Assembly (NCBI RefSeq): GCF_040717535.1 | Contig: NZ_JBFEFI010000001.1 | Span: forward strand, 558,001-622,000 | DNA: 64,000 nt | From: Thalassoglobus sp. JC818 | Lineage (GTDB): Bacteria; Planctomycetota; Planctomycetia; Planctomycetales; Planctomycetaceae | Reading direction: 5' to 3' | Shown here: piece by piece, positions 29,825 to 39,393 of the stretch | Layout: each line of letters begins with the position of its first letter | Position numbering within the stretch: position 1 is the stretch's first letter | The notes under the pieces: model-generated | The model's input: only the letters and a program-made list of their open reading frames with translations | Databases searched by the model: none | Told to the model about the DNA's origin: nothing | Program-made: the position numbers and the translations under genes

Positions 29825-30058
29825 TCAAAATCACTTGTACTCCTGCCGATGACCGAGTTCTGTGAGAGAAGGAATTCACTCTTTCAACTGAGAAGAGTCG
29901 GATCGAGTTGTTCATGAATCGATCCGAAGAGCGCTCAGAGAGTGATTCCGTAGACCACTCACGAAGATGATGGGTCGACCGGCGGGAGCATTGACTGATT
30001 TCAGTAACAGAGCATTAGGCTCTCAGTTTCATTTCCAGGGTTCTGTGGGAAGAATGAT

Positions 30059-31756
30059 TTGTCCCTGAAGACAGCTTTTCAGACTGCCGACCTGACAGGC
30101 GGTGGGCACGATGCAGGTTCGCGGTTCGTGGAACACATGCGCCGCTACAGCATTGCTCTGTTTAGCACGCTGACTGCAACCTGGATTCGAATGGAACTCG
30201 ATCCGATTCTCGAATCGAAAGTTCCATTCGGTCTCTTTTTCGTTTCCTCACTCCTGACAGCCTGGCTGGCCGGCACCGGGCCTGCCATTCTCGCGGCCGT
30301 TCTGAGTCTGCTGTCGGCAGCACACTTCATTATTCCGCCGCACGACAGCTTGCTGCTGATTCATGCGTCAGATCTGGTCTCACTCTGGATCTACCTGGGA
30401 GTGACTATCGCGGCCATCATGATTTTCAATCAGTTGTCCGTTCAACGCAGAATCTCGGAAAACAGCGCGAAGGAGAACGCCCGACTCAACGATGGCTTGA
30501 TGGAAGCAGACCGTCGAAAGGATGAGTTTTTGGCAATGCTTGCGCATGAGCTAAGAAACCCTCTCACTCCGATTCAAACGGCGCTCGACATTCTCGAAGA
30601 TGGTCCAAAGTCGAGACAGCAATCCCACGCTCTGCACACGATTCGTCGGCAACTTGGTCAAACGATCCGGCTCGTGAACGACCTGCTCGATGCTTCGCGT
30701 TATGTCCACGGGAAGCTGCGCGTGCAACTCGCTCCGATTAACCTCGTGGACGCGGTGGAGATGGCGATCGAAATGTCCAGTTCCGTGATCCAGGAACGCG
30801 GACATCAATTTCGTGCGAGTCTGCCAACGACACCGGTGATGATCAACGGCGACCTCGCGCGAATGTCGCAGTCGATTTCGAACCTGCTGCACAATGCCGC
30901 GAAGTTCACTCCTGTGAAAGGCCACATTCGACTGGCAGTTTCCTCGGAAAATGGGTTTGCGTCAGTTTGCGTGGAAGACGACGGAATCGGGATTCCTCAG
31001 GAACTCGAAAGTGATATTTTTGAGTTGTTTAGACAGGTCAACTCCTCCCGCTCCCGCCGCGAAGGAGGGCTTGGCATTGGTCTTTCGCTCGTACGTCACA
31101 TCATCGCAGCCCATCAAGGGACAGTCGAGATGGTCAGCGACGGCTTAGGGCAGGGGACTCGTTTCGTGCTTCGAATTCCATGCTTGAAACAGGAAAAATC
31201 AGAGACTGCACCGCATTCGAAAGACCATACCTTGTCGGGCGGAAGCGATTCTTTAGCCACATCGCACAAGGCGCTGAGCAAGCCAGAATTCAAGAGTTCG
31301 CAGGAAGCCCCCAGGCGCAAACTTTCGAAAACGAGCAATTCGACGAGAGTCGCTTCGTCGAACCGGCGCATTCTCATCGTCGACGACAACGTCGATTCTG
31401 CCGAGATGCTGAAGCTGTTACTATCGATGGAGGGGTACGATGTCATCACAGCTAACAACGGAATCGATGGCATTCAGCTTGCTGAGGTGAACATCCCCGA
31501 TGTGATACTGCTCGACATTGGCCTGCCTGGAATGGACGGTTTCGAAGTCGCACGAATTCTTCGGCGGCAGCCTGAAATGAACGACGTTCGAATCATTGCA
31601 GTCAGCGGATGGGACGGGAACGAATACCGAGATCTTTCGCGGGAAGTGGGCATCGACCATCACGTCGCGAAACCATTTCTCCCGAATGATCTCATCAAGT
31701 TAATCGAAGCTCCAAGCTCTGAGAAATCCGGAAAGGCAGTGACTTTGAATGAATAG
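30059..31756 (+). CDS. Membrane hybrid sensor histidine kinase with C-terminal receiver
   Basis: 565 residues. N-terminal four-helix membrane unit (about 31-128) resembling the DUF4118/KdpD sensor region (PFGLFFVSSLLTAWLAGTGPAIL). HisKA domain with H163 in FLAMLAHELRNPL; HATPase with the N-box SISNLLHNAAKF, VEDDGIGIP and GGLGIGLSLVRHI; a Ser/Lys-rich linker (375-435); and a receiver domain (437-550) with RILIVDDN, phosphoacceptor D486 in VILLDIGLPG, and K538 in VAKPF. Start is uncertain: TTG 30059 with GGGAAGAA upstream, or ATG 30137 directly before the first membrane helix; a nearby ATG at 30054 is out of frame and stops at once. It lies 234 bp after the CsrA-REC gene, the obvious candidate partner. 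Confidence 0.93.
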   Translation: MSLKTAFQTADLTGGGHDAGSRFVEHMRRYSIALFSTLTATWIRMELDPILESKVPFGLFFVSSLLTAWLAGTGPAILAAVLSLLSAAHFIIPPHDSLLLIHASDLVSLWIYLGVTIAAIMIFNQLSVQRRISENSAKENARLNDGLMEADRRKDEFLAMLAHELRNPLTPIQTALDILEDGPKSRQQSHALHTIRRQLGQTIRLVNDLLDASRYVHGKLRVQLAPINLVDAVEMAIEMSSSVIQERGHQFRASLPTTPVMINGDLARMSQSISNLLHNAAKFTPVKGHIRLAVSSENGFASVCVEDDGIGIPQELESDIFELFRQVNSSRSRREGGLGIGLSLVRHIIAAHQGTVEMVSDGLGQGTRFVLRIPCLKQEKSETAPHSKDHTLSGGSDSLATSHKALSKPEFKSSQEAPRRKLSKTSNSTRVASSNRRILIVDDNVDSAEMLKLLLSMEGYDVITANNGIDGIQLAEVNIPDVILLDIGLPGMDGFEVARILRRQPEMNDVRIIAVSGWDGNEYRDLSREVGIDHHVAKPFLPNDLIKLIEAPSSEKSGKAVTLNE

Positions 31757-31798
31757 CTACTGCGTGATCAATTTCGTTTGAGCACGATCGACGGATAG

Positions 31799-32581
31799 CT
31801 ATTCTCGCTGATCGTCATCGTCGTCCGAAGCATCCTGCAAATCCTGATCACTTGAATGTCTCAAAACTGCTTCACGATGTGCTTCATCGCCGCGTCTTCC
31901 AAGTGTTCGCTGATCGAGATCCGAAACACTTTCGACTCGTCCATACAGAATCAAGGTGTCGTTGGCATGGACTTCCGTGGCTCCGTTGGGCGTTCCCACG
32001 AATTTTCCATCTTTCCCACGTCGAATTCCCAACACGAGAACACCTTCGTTGGGAAGCCGCAGTTCAGCAAGCTTCTTTCCAGCAACCCAGTCCTTGGAAT
32101 TGACGAGCAATTCACTCACAGCGAATCCGCCTTCGAGTTGTAGAATTGCGGCGTAGTTGCGTCGCGGCAAGTCTCCCCATCGCCGGAGGATTTTGGAGAT
32201 CAATCGATTGAGATGCCTCTCGATATAGCGATTTCTTGCGATCAGCCAGAGTGTGATCAACCCAGCCGCAAGAAAAATCAGCCGCAACCACCAGTATTGA
32301 GATTCTGATGTCTGCAGAAACGAAACCATCAGCGTCGCAACCACCGCGCCGATTCCGAGATTCCCCAACAACATCAGAAGCATGACGATGCGTCGACGGA
32401 TCGGGTGATTGACAATCTCTTCCGCTTCACGGGCTGGGAAGCCTACTCCGGTAAATGCTGATCGCGACTGAAACCGGGCGACCTCTTTTGAAAGTCCCGT
32501 GAGCATCAAGGCCATCGCCGCGACTCGGGTCACCAAAAGCGACAACGTTAAGACGATGAGGAGTGACGAAATCGCAGCCAA
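31799..32581 (-). CDS. Membrane protein with TrkA-C (RCK C-terminal) domain
   Basis: 260 residues. Hydrophobic segments at about 4-28, 64-88 and 98-114 are followed by a soluble part containing a TrkA_C-like domain (about 150-225: KLAELRLPNEGVLVLGIRRGKDGKFVGTPNGATEVHANDTLILYG), which in other proteins binds small ligands and regulates ion transport. The tail is very acidic (DASDDDDDQRE). No channel pore motif is visible, so it is not itself an evident potassium channel. The start is TTG 32581 with GAGAGG upstream; a later Met would remove most of the first helix. It converges with the hybrid kinase gene, 42 bp apart. Confidence 0.75.
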   Translation of the reverse strand: MAAISSLLIVLTLSLLVTRVAAMALMLTGLSKEVARFQSRSAFTGVGFPAREAEEIVNHPIRRRIVMLLMLLGNLGIGAVVATLMVSFLQTSESQYWWLRLIFLAAGLITLWLIARNRYIERHLNRLISKILRRWGDLPRRNYAAILQLEGGFAVSELLVNSKDWVAGKKLAELRLPNEGVLVLGIRRGKDGKFVGTPNGATEVHANDTLILYGRVESVSDLDQRTLGRRGDEAHREAVLRHSSDQDLQDASDDDDDQRE

Positions 32582-32696
32582 AGGTACCTCTCTGAACGAC
32601 TGAACTCAGCGCAGCACAAATTCATCGGAGGCGCATTTCCGAATGAGTGCTCGAAGTCTCTTCGAAGATCATACTCGAAAAATCGCTTTTTCCAGT

Positions 32697-33089
32697 TCAT
32701 GCATCGTCAACATGATCTGAATGCAGTGCGACTCGGTTGCCTTCGGTGTCGAGAATAATGGCTCGCAAGCCGTGAGGTCCAATTGAATGGACTTCCTCGA
32801 GAACTTCACCTCCGTAGTTGGCCACACACTCAATAGCGTCATTGATTCGTCCGTGAACGTTGAGATAAATCAGCGGTCCCTTGGCAGGAGTGATCTCTTC
32901 ACTTTGAATCACGAGACACCCTCCGTTGCCGTCTTCGTGATCGATGACACCAAATCGGGTGCCGTTGAATTCTTCAATGGCCACTCCAACTGCCAGCACG
33001 TGTCGATAAAACTCCGCTGCCCGATCGAGGTCTTCGACAGGCAGATCAAACCAGACGAGACGGTTCTTCTCACGATTAAAATTGCCCAT
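32697..33089 (-). CDS. VOC/glyoxalase-fold protein
   Basis: 130-residue protein of the vicinal-oxygen-chelate superfamily. It shows the paired beta-alpha-beta-beta-beta modules: LVWFDLPVEDLDRAAEFYRHVL at the start of the first and LIYLNVHGRINDAIECVANYGGEV at the start of the second, ending IILDTEGNRVALHS. This pattern matches the small stand-alone VOC proteins often annotated as glyoxalase/bleomycin resistance protein. Metal-ligand positions are not all evident, so the reaction is open. It is located 115 bp upstream of the TrkA-C gene on the same strand. Confidence 0.88.
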   Translation of the reverse strand: MGNFNREKNRLVWFDLPVEDLDRAAEFYRHVLAVGVAIEEFNGTRFGVIDHEDGNGGCLVIQSEEITPAKGPLIYLNVHGRINDAIECVANYGGEVLEEVHSIGPHGLRAIILDTEGNRVALHSDHVDDA

Positions 33090-33267
33090 TGACGTCTCCA
33101 GAAACGGAAGTGGAAAGGGTCATCATGCGACATGACGAACAGTCAGATCATCTCCCCAGATGGTAACGTTCGCGACTTCGATCATCGAACGATTGGTCAA
33201 TTCGAGTCGGTAATTCATGCAATCTTCGCGAGATTGAACACAAAGTTATCGAATTGCTCGAGTGATC

Positions 33268-34818
33268 TCAGTTCTTCTCAATCCATGTGAGATCGTCCCA
33301 GTGGCCGGTGTCGTTTTTCTGCGGAGCACCGGGCGTCGATCGTCCGTTTTCAACGATCTCCGTAATGGCAGACGTCAGGCGACTGACGATTTCGGGATGC
33401 TTGTCCAAGACGTCGTGTTTCTCACCCGGATCTTGACTGATGTTGTAGAGCTCACTCTTCTGCTTGCCATGGGGAAGAATCAACTTCCAGTCGCCGTCGC
33501 GGATTGCAAATCCACCTCCAGATGAGTGATGAATCATCGGCACTCGGGTGTGCTCTGCATCCTTTCCAAGCAGCACCGGCAGGAAGCTTTGGCTGTCTTC
33601 ACCCGCTCGGTCCGGTAACGGAACGTCAAGTAGATCGGCCATCGTGGCGAGTAAATCAGTCTGACAGATCGTCGCGTCCGTGAGTTGTCCTGGAAGGACT
33701 CGTTTGGGCCACCGCATGACGAATGGGACTCGGTGCCCCCCTTCATAAATCGAACGCTTGCCTTCGCGGAACGGTCCGTTGCTTGCATGTCCGAAACGCT
33801 TCAGTCGTTCCTTCCATGTGTTCTCCGGACCGTTGTCACTCGTGACGACCACAATGGTATTTTCTGCAAGTTGCAGCTCATCGAGGACATCCAGCAGTCG
33901 ACCGATATGCCAGTCGGTCTCCATCATGAAGTCGCCGTACTCACCCGCATCACTTTTGCCCTGGAACTGCGGCAAGGTAATGACCGGCTTGTGGGGAGAA
34001 GTGAACGGAAGATAGAGGAAGAACGGGGCGGCCTGTCGACTTCCGTGCACCGACTTTCGGACTTCTTCAATCGCTCGATCGGTGAATCGCGTTAAACATT
34101 CGCTGTCAATGAAGTCGGGAGCCACTTCCATCAAATTGGGAGCAGGGGAGCTCTCGTAAGGCGGCATGATTCGATAGTCCGCAATGGCTCGATCGTTGGG
34201 CTTTTTCTTCGTGAACTGCGTGGGCGGGACACTTGCATGACGTCCATCAAACCACGCCAGGACGCCGTAGTTCATCGAAGCAGGAATACCGAAAAACGTC
34301 TCGAACCCCTTATCGAGCGGCATGTCGCGGACCGGCTGACTCCAATCTCGCGAGTCGGGATTCTTCTTAGTCGGTTCATCACCGGGAAAATCCATCCCCA
34401 GATGCCACTTCCCGACCATGATGGTTCGATAACCCTGGCTCGACAACATCGATGCCAACGTCATGCGGTCATCTGCGATCAGCCCTTCTCGCTCAGCTCC
34501 GAAGACACCGCTTTTCAGAGTTGTCCGCCAGCTGTAACGCCCGGTGAGTAGTCCGTAACGGGAAGGAGTGCAGACTGTGTCGGAGCAATGAGCATCGGTG
34601 AAGAGGATTCCCTCGCGAGCCAATCGATCGAGACTTGGAGTTTGAAACCGGCTGTCCGGGTTCAAAGCACTCATGTCTCCGTAACCCTGATCATCCGTGT
34701 AAATCAAAATAACATTTGGCTTCTCAGCTCCTGCACAAAATGAATGTCCACTCAAAGCAACGCAAACAACGACGGAAGCCATCCCCCAACCGGTGGCCAT
34801 TCGATTCCCTGAGTTCAT
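33268..34818 (-). CDS. Secreted arylsulfatase-family sulfatase
   Basis: Type I sulfatase, 516 residues from ATG 34818, with a signal peptide (hydrophobic residues about 9-30, cleavage near CAGA). The formylglycine site is HCSDTVCTPSRYGLLTGRY, with the modified Cys in CTPSR. Metal-site residues are visible in VILIYTDDQGYGD, MVGKWHLGM and VVTSDNGPEN, and LPFTSPHKP is also present. It hydrolyses sulfate esters, probably of polysaccharides, outside the cytoplasm. The ATG overlaps the stop codon of the upstream DUF6807 gene by one base (TGATG), so the two are translationally coupled. An in-frame TTG just before the ATG is an alternative start. Confidence 0.93.
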   Translation of the reverse strand: MNSGNRMATGWGMASVVVCVALSGHSFCAGAEKPNVILIYTDDQGYGDMSALNPDSRFQTPSLDRLAREGILFTDAHCSDTVCTPSRYGLLTGRYSWRTTLKSGVFGAEREGLIADDRMTLASMLSSQGYRTIMVGKWHLGMDFPGDEPTKKNPDSRDWSQPVRDMPLDKGFETFFGIPASMNYGVLAWFDGRHASVPPTQFTKKKPNDRAIADYRIMPPYESSPAPNLMEVAPDFIDSECLTRFTDRAIEEVRKSVHGSRQAAPFFLYLPFTSPHKPVITLPQFQGKSDAGEYGDFMMETDWHIGRLLDVLDELQLAENTIVVVTSDNGPENTWKERLKRFGHASNGPFREGKRSIYEGGHRVPFVMRWPKRVLPGQLTDATICQTDLLATMADLLDVPLPDRAGEDSQSFLPVLLGKDAEHTRVPMIHHSSGGGFAIRDGDWKLILPHGKQKSELYNISQDPGEKHDVLDKHPEIVSRLTSAITEIVENGRSTPGAPQKNDTGHWDDLTWIEKN

Positions 34819-35852
34819 CAATTGCGCTCCAGATAGTCTTGATATATACGTTCGACGTCGACTGTTTGATCTGATTTCACTGCGTAAACAAACACTGCAT
34901 ACCGCAAGCGGAATTCTTCTTCGGGCATAACGACAATTCGGCTACGTTCGCCCTGTTTCATTGCTTCTCGACCGAAGAGGTTTGCGGTCATCAACCCGTA
35001 GTCACGAGCATGCATCCAACTCGATCGCAAGTTGTCGCGATGACAAAAGATCGCAAAGCCGACTTTGTCGTTTTCAATCACGCGACTCAATTCACACCAC
35101 TCGGCCGGCTGGCCCCAAATTGCCTTCGCTGACTCTAATCCGCGAGAACTCTTCATTCGGCCACCAGCGTTTTCCGCGAGTTGCGTCGCTGCGCGCACTC
35201 CCAAGCCCATCTCCTCCTGATCTCCGAATGAGAACTCACGATCACTCGTGAAGATCGAATCGAACTCGAAGAGATAGCCGCTGTCCTTGACGATCACGCG
35301 CAACGAGAATTCTTCTTCACACAGAACCTCACCATCCTTCGAGAGATACAGTTTGCGTTCACGCAGCGTCTCGGGCTCGTCTTCGTGTTGTGGATTCGCC
35401 AGAAACTCCACATGCTGAATTGTGGCTTTGTTTCTCCAGAAGTCCGATCCGCTCAAATCACCGAAAGCCAACCAGATCCCCGGATGCATCGTCGCATGGT
35501 CAGTGGCATCAACGTCCGGTATTGGAGGATGACGACGCGTTACCTGAAATTGAGTGGGCGCCTTCACATCGCACAGATAGGGTCGGGGAATCTCTTGGTC
35601 CTTGAACACATATCTCGCGATCTCGTTCGCTCCAGCACGAATGACGACATCGGAATCACGAAACTTCAGAGTCGCGGCTGCGTCCTGTCCGTCTACTGAG
35701 GTTGAAAGGAGAATCATCCCCAATCCCAGCAGCAGAACAGTTATCGAGAGATCGCGACACTTCGAGACGTTCGTCTCTGGTTGATCAATCAAGAGATGCC
35801 CTTTGATTGAGCTTTTCAACATAGGCATAGTAAGCGCCGTAGACAGTTCCAT
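34818..35852 (-). CDS. Exported DUF6807 (PmoA-like) protein
   Basis: Up to 344 residues, resembling the DUF6807 family, members of which are sometimes named PmoA for historical reasons and are common next to Gfo/Idh oxidoreductases and sulfatases in planctomycetes. Family-type motifs: IARYVFKDQEIPRPYLCDVKAP, HATMHPGIWLAFGDLSGSDFW and EEMGLGVRAATQLAENAGGRM. A hydrophobic segment (LSITVLLLGLGMILLSTSVDGQ) acts as signal peptide. The start is unclear: ATG 35852 or ATG 35825 lie inside the upstream sulfatase gene and leave a long N-region, while a TTG at 35792 overlaps that gene's stop by 8 nt and gives a normal signal peptide. Downstream it overlaps the next sulfatase by one base. A third DUF-like paralogue lies at 42057. 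Confidence 0.8.
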   Translation of the reverse strand: MELSTALTMPMLKSSIKGHLLIDQPETNVSKCRDLSITVLLLGLGMILLSTSVDGQDAAATLKFRDSDVVIRAGANEIARYVFKDQEIPRPYLCDVKAPTQFQVTRRHPPIPDVDATDHATMHPGIWLAFGDLSGSDFWRNKATIQHVEFLANPQHEDEPETLRERKLYLSKDGEVLCEEEFSLRVIVKDSGYLFEFDSIFTSDREFSFGDQEEMGLGVRAATQLAENAGGRMKSSRGLESAKAIWGQPAEWCELSRVIENDKVGFAIFCHRDNLRSSWMHARDYGLMTANLFGREAMKQGERSRIVVMPEEEFRLRYAVFVYAVKSDQTVDVERIYQDYLERN

Positions 35853-37584
35853 CAGGAGCTTCGAACAGTGCTGTCATCTGTTTCTTTCCAGCAGGAATCT
35901 GCACTTCGAAGACAACTTCTTCGGCATCCGCGTCGACCGACTTCTCTTCGACCAGATCACCGATTTTTAATGTTGCCCGCACCGGCTGAATCGACTTACC
36001 GGGAGTTGTTCTGAAAGCTTTCGTCCCTGGGACTGGATCTCCCGGAGGAAGTTCGGCGTTAAGCGCAGCTTGAGTCTCTTCTGGCCAGCGACGCAGACGA
36101 ATTCGATAGAGTCCATCTTCGAGAACGTTCACATTCCAGAATCCTGTATTTGCATCACCGTTCAAAGCACTTCGAATATGAGCTTGGTTCCACGGAGTTG
36201 AACCAGTCGTGATCCAGTCGTGTGATGTCAATCGGGCTGGATTGTCACGCGGATCTCCCAGATGAATGGCTGCATTCTGACTGAACGAAGGAAGCAGGTC
36301 AGCCCACCACTCTTCGTAAAAGTCCCTGAGCCGCGCGACCACTTCCGGATGTCCGGATGCAACGTCCGACTCTTGTCCGGGATCCTGTTGAATGTCGTAT
36401 AGTTCTTTGCCATTGATTAGACGCCACTGGTTTGTCATCACCGAGCTTTGCCGCCACTTGATCGGGTCTTTCACTCGCTGTGAATCGGTCACCAGAATAC
36501 GATCCGGCCAATCGTTGGCGTTGTTGTTCAGTAGAGAAACAATGCTTTGGCCGTCGAACTTCACCGACTCAGGCGGAGTCAAACCGCAGAGCTCGATGAG
36601 AGTTGGAATCACATCGACGTGAGCCGTGATCGGTTTCACATCCCGGCCACCTGTCAGGTCTCCTTCCGGCCAGTAGATAAAGAACGGAACACGATGACCT
36701 CCGTCGTACGGGCTGCCTTTCCCGGCTCGCATTCCCGAGTTGTGCAGCTTCCATCCCGATGACGAACCATTGTCTGTTGTGAAAATGAAGATCGTGTTTT
36801 CGGTCAGATTTTTCTCATCCAGAAATGATCTTAGGCGATCCACGTTGTAGTCGATATTGGCGATCATTCCGAAAAAGTTCTCGAGGCCGACATCGTTCAG
36901 ACCGGCGTAGGGAGCACTGTATTCTTCCGGAGAATGCATCGGTCCATGCGGAGCGTTGGTGGCGATGTAAGCGAGAAATGGTCGTCCCGCTGAGCTCTCC
37001 TCATCAATGAAGTCCATGGCTGCTTCAAAGAAAACATCGGTGCAAAAACCTTCGGCAGGTTCAACTTCTCCGTTGTGCCAATAGCTTCCGTCGAAGTAAG
37101 CGTTGTCCCAGTAATCGGGAGTCTGACCGACACCGCCGCCGCCGTGGCGCAAGACCTCTGTGTAACCACGATCTTCAGGACGGTACGGGGCATTGTCGCC
37201 GAGATGCCACTTCCCGAACATTCCGGTCGCGTATCCGTTGTCTTTGAAGATCTGGCCCATCGTGACTTCGTTTTCGCGAAGCATCGATCGCCCCATAATT
37301 GTATGCCACACGCCTGTGCGATTCGTCCAGTGTCCGGTCAGCAGGGCTGAGCGTGTTGGAGAGCACGTGGGCGAAACGTGATAGTCCGTCAGTCGGACAC
37401 TCTCTTCAAACAGCTCATCGATTGCAGGAGTCTTAAGCACGGGATTTCCGTGGCAGGAAAGATCTCCATAGCCCTGATCATCGGTGATCACCAGCACGAC
37501 ATTTGGCTGATCTGCGGCGAAGACGCTGTGCGCCGAACAATTCGCCAGAACAATGAGAAGACAACATAACCCGTGACCTCGCAT
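35785..37584 (-). CDS. Secreted sulfatase with C-terminal extension
   Basis: Type I sulfatase, 599 residues with signal peptide (residues 1-23, cleavage after VFA). Formylglycine site SPTCSPTRSALLTGHW with C74. Other active-site segments: VLVITDDQGYGDLSC, MFGKWHLGD, IATNAPHGPMHSPEEY and IFTTDNGSSSG. About 130 extra residues after the catalytic domain (from roughly 465) form a beta-rich module with a DGLYRIRLRRWPEETQ segment, as in many planctomycete sulfatases. It starts a three-gene minus-strand run: sulfatase, DUF6807, sulfatase. It is divergent from a Gfo/Idh/MocA gene. Confidence 0.93.
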   Translation of the reverse strand: MRGHGLCCLLIVLANCSAHSVFAADQPNVVLVITDDQGYGDLSCHGNPVLKTPAIDELFEESVRLTDYHVSPTCSPTRSALLTGHWTNRTGVWHTIMGRSMLRENEVTMGQIFKDNGYATGMFGKWHLGDNAPYRPEDRGYTEVLRHGGGGVGQTPDYWDNAYFDGSYWHNGEVEPAEGFCTDVFFEAAMDFIDEESSAGRPFLAYIATNAPHGPMHSPEEYSAPYAGLNDVGLENFFGMIANIDYNVDRLRSFLDEKNLTENTIFIFTTDNGSSSGWKLHNSGMRAGKGSPYDGGHRVPFFIYWPEGDLTGGRDVKPITAHVDVIPTLIELCGLTPPESVKFDGQSIVSLLNNNANDWPDRILVTDSQRVKDPIKWRQSSVMTNQWRLINGKELYDIQQDPGQESDVASGHPEVVARLRDFYEEWWADLLPSFSQNAAIHLGDPRDNPARLTSHDWITTGSTPWNQAHIRSALNGDANTGFWNVNVLEDGLYRIRLRRWPEETQAALNAELPPGDPVPGTKAFRTTPGKSIQPVRATLKIGDLVEEKSVDADAEEVVFEVQIPAGKKQMTALFEAPDGTVYGAYYAYVEKLNQRASLD

Positions 37585-37906
37585 CGCAATTGCTCACTTT
37601 CTTTCGAGAGACTCATTCCTCAGGAAGTTCCGGGAGTTTTCACGTTCGCATCGGCTCAACGTCCAAACTCCATTAGAAACGCCAGTGCATCAACATATCT
37701 TGATCCACTTTGAACTGCCAGCTTCTCCATCGATCCAACATCTCTTTCATGACATTCCGAATTAAGGCGATCAAACGAAGCAATGCTTGACGCTGACACC
37801 CTGAAAGCGACAGGATATGTAAAGGTCTAAGATTCACCGCCCGCAAGAGTCTTCTGATCTCCCACCACCACGGACTTCCTTTCTTACCATTGAGGACAAT
37901 CTCACC
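37585..37906. other. Divergent region between sulfatase and Gfo/Idh genes
   Basis: 322 bp with no credible coding frame. It contains the motif at 37689-37704 and should hold both promoters. Confidence 0.5.
37689..37704 (+). promoter_or_regulatory. ATCAA-N6-TTGAT inverted repeat with shared 13-mer
   Basis: ATCAACATATCTTGAT is an inverted repeat (ATCAA, 6-bp spacer, TTGAT). Its right 13 bases (AACATATCTTGAT) occur again at 42037-42049 on the minus strand, upstream of the other Gfo/Idh/MocA gene in the same orientation. Candidate operator for this regulon. Confidence 0.3.
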
Positions 37907-39211
37907 ATGTTGAACCCACGTACCTCACGTCGGAAATTCATCCAAGCCACAACAGCTGGTGCCGCTGCCATCGCCAGTTCGGTGTGGACTGGAGCAAAAG
38001 CACAGGAATCAAGTTCCCCCAACGAAAAGCTCAACATCGCCTGCATCGGAACAGCCAACCGGGCTGCCAACGATATTCAGGGAGTCCAAGGCGAAAACAT
38101 TGTGGCTCTCGTCGATGTCGACGAGAACTACTTGAAACGCAAACTCGAAGAGTTTCCAAACGCCCGCACTTATCACGACTATCGTGAGATGCTCGATCAG
38201 GAGAAGGGCAAGATCGACGCAGTCGTGATCGGGACCACCGATCATCATCATGCTCCAGCGACAATCCGTGCGATTCGCCAAGGGCTGCACGTCTACTGCG
38301 AGAAACCGCTGACCCACACCGTTCAGGAAGCTCGCATTATCGCCGAAGCAGCCAAAGAGCACGGTGTTGTCACTCAAATGGGAACGCAGATTCACGCGGG
38401 CGACAACTATCGACGTGTCGTCGAGATCGTTCAATCCGGAGCCATCGGTGACGTGACCGACGTTCACGTGTGGGTCGGCAAAGGCTGGGGCGGAGGAGAT
38501 CGACCAGAAAATGGCACCGAACCGCCAGCCCATCTGCATTGGGATCTGTGGCTCGGACCAGCCCCTGAACGTCCCTACGCCGCCGGTCGATATCATCCTG
38601 CTCAGTGGCGTCGCTGGTGGGACTTCGGACAAGGAACCCTCGGCGATATGGGATGTCACTACATGGACCTCCCATTCTGGGCCCTCAAACTACGACACCC
38701 CACAAGCTGTGTTGCGAAAGGCCCAAAAGTCCATGAGGAAACCTGTCCTCTCGGCTTGAGCGTCGAATACCAATTCCCAGCTCGTGAAGATCTCGCAGCC
38801 TGTAAATTGACGTGGTACGACGGAGATCAAACTCCGCGAGAAGTCGCTGGCGAACGTGTTCCCGGAAGCGGCGTGATGTTCATCGGCAGCGAAGGAAAAC
38901 TGTTCGCCGATTACAACAACTACCGACTGTTCCCGAAAGAGAAGTTCGCAGACTTCCAGCCTCCAACTCCGTGGATCGAACCTTCGATCGGGCACCACGC
39001 AGAATGGATCAAAGCCTGCAAAGACGGCGGCCAACCACTCTGCAACTTTGACTATGCCGGAGCACTCACGGAAACCGTTCTGCTCGGCAACGTGGCTTAT
39101 CGAACTGGTCAGAAGCTCGAATGGGATGCTGCGAAGTTGAAAGCAACCAATACCGACGCAGCCGATCAGTATATCTCGAAGCAATATCGCGAAGGCTGGG
39201 AAGTTGCCTGA
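37907..39211 (+). CDS. Tat-exported Gfo/Idh/MocA family oxidoreductase
   Basis: NAD(P)-dependent sugar/inositol dehydrogenase-like protein, 434 residues. A Tat signal is present: TSRRKFIQATTAGAAAIASS (residues 6-25), cleavage near AKA. The Rossmann part starts LNIACIGTANRA, and the family motif is HVYCEKPLTHTV with the catalytic Lys. Further landmarks: GTTDHHHAPATIRAIRQG, VVTQMGTQIHAGDNYRR and DMGCHYMDLPFWALKL. Export with bound cofactor through Tat fits planctomycete members of the family. The substrate is unknown; the neighbouring sulfatases and DUF6807 proteins suggest glycan breakdown. A strong terminator follows. Confidence 0.92.
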   Translation: MLNPRTSRRKFIQATTAGAAAIASSVWTGAKAQESSSPNEKLNIACIGTANRAANDIQGVQGENIVALVDVDENYLKRKLEEFPNARTYHDYREMLDQEKGKIDAVVIGTTDHHHAPATIRAIRQGLHVYCEKPLTHTVQEARIIAEAAKEHGVVTQMGTQIHAGDNYRRVVEIVQSGAIGDVTDVHVWVGKGWGGGDRPENGTEPPAHLHWDLWLGPAPERPYAAGRYHPAQWRRWWDFGQGTLGDMGCHYMDLPFWALKLRHPTSCVAKGPKVHEETCPLGLSVEYQFPAREDLAACKLTWYDGDQTPREVAGERVPGSGVMFIGSEGKLFADYNNYRLFPKEKFADFQPPTPWIEPSIGHHAEWIKACKDGGQPLCNFDYAGALTETVLLGNVAYRTGQKLEWDAAKLKATNTDAADQYISKQYREGWEVA

Positions 39212-39250
39212 CATTTCGTCACGGTCACTTAGAACGTGACTCGATAAAGG

Positions 39251-39291
39251 AAAATCGCCGTCGATCAGTTTTTGATCGACGGCGATTTTTT
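39251..39291. terminator. Strong bidirectional intrinsic terminator
   Basis: 17-bp perfect stem (39251-39267 with 39273-39289), 5-nt loop, T-run to 39291 on plus and TTTTCCTTTAT on minus. It serves the convergent Gfo/Idh and leucine-rich-repeat genes. Confidence 0.93.
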
Positions 39292-39393
39292 CGTTGACGC
39301 TTCAATTCAAACTTTTTGGAACACACAAGGTCAGCGCGTCTGCGAATCGTTTCCGACACTTGCTTTCAGGCTGACTAACTGTATTCCCGAGTC

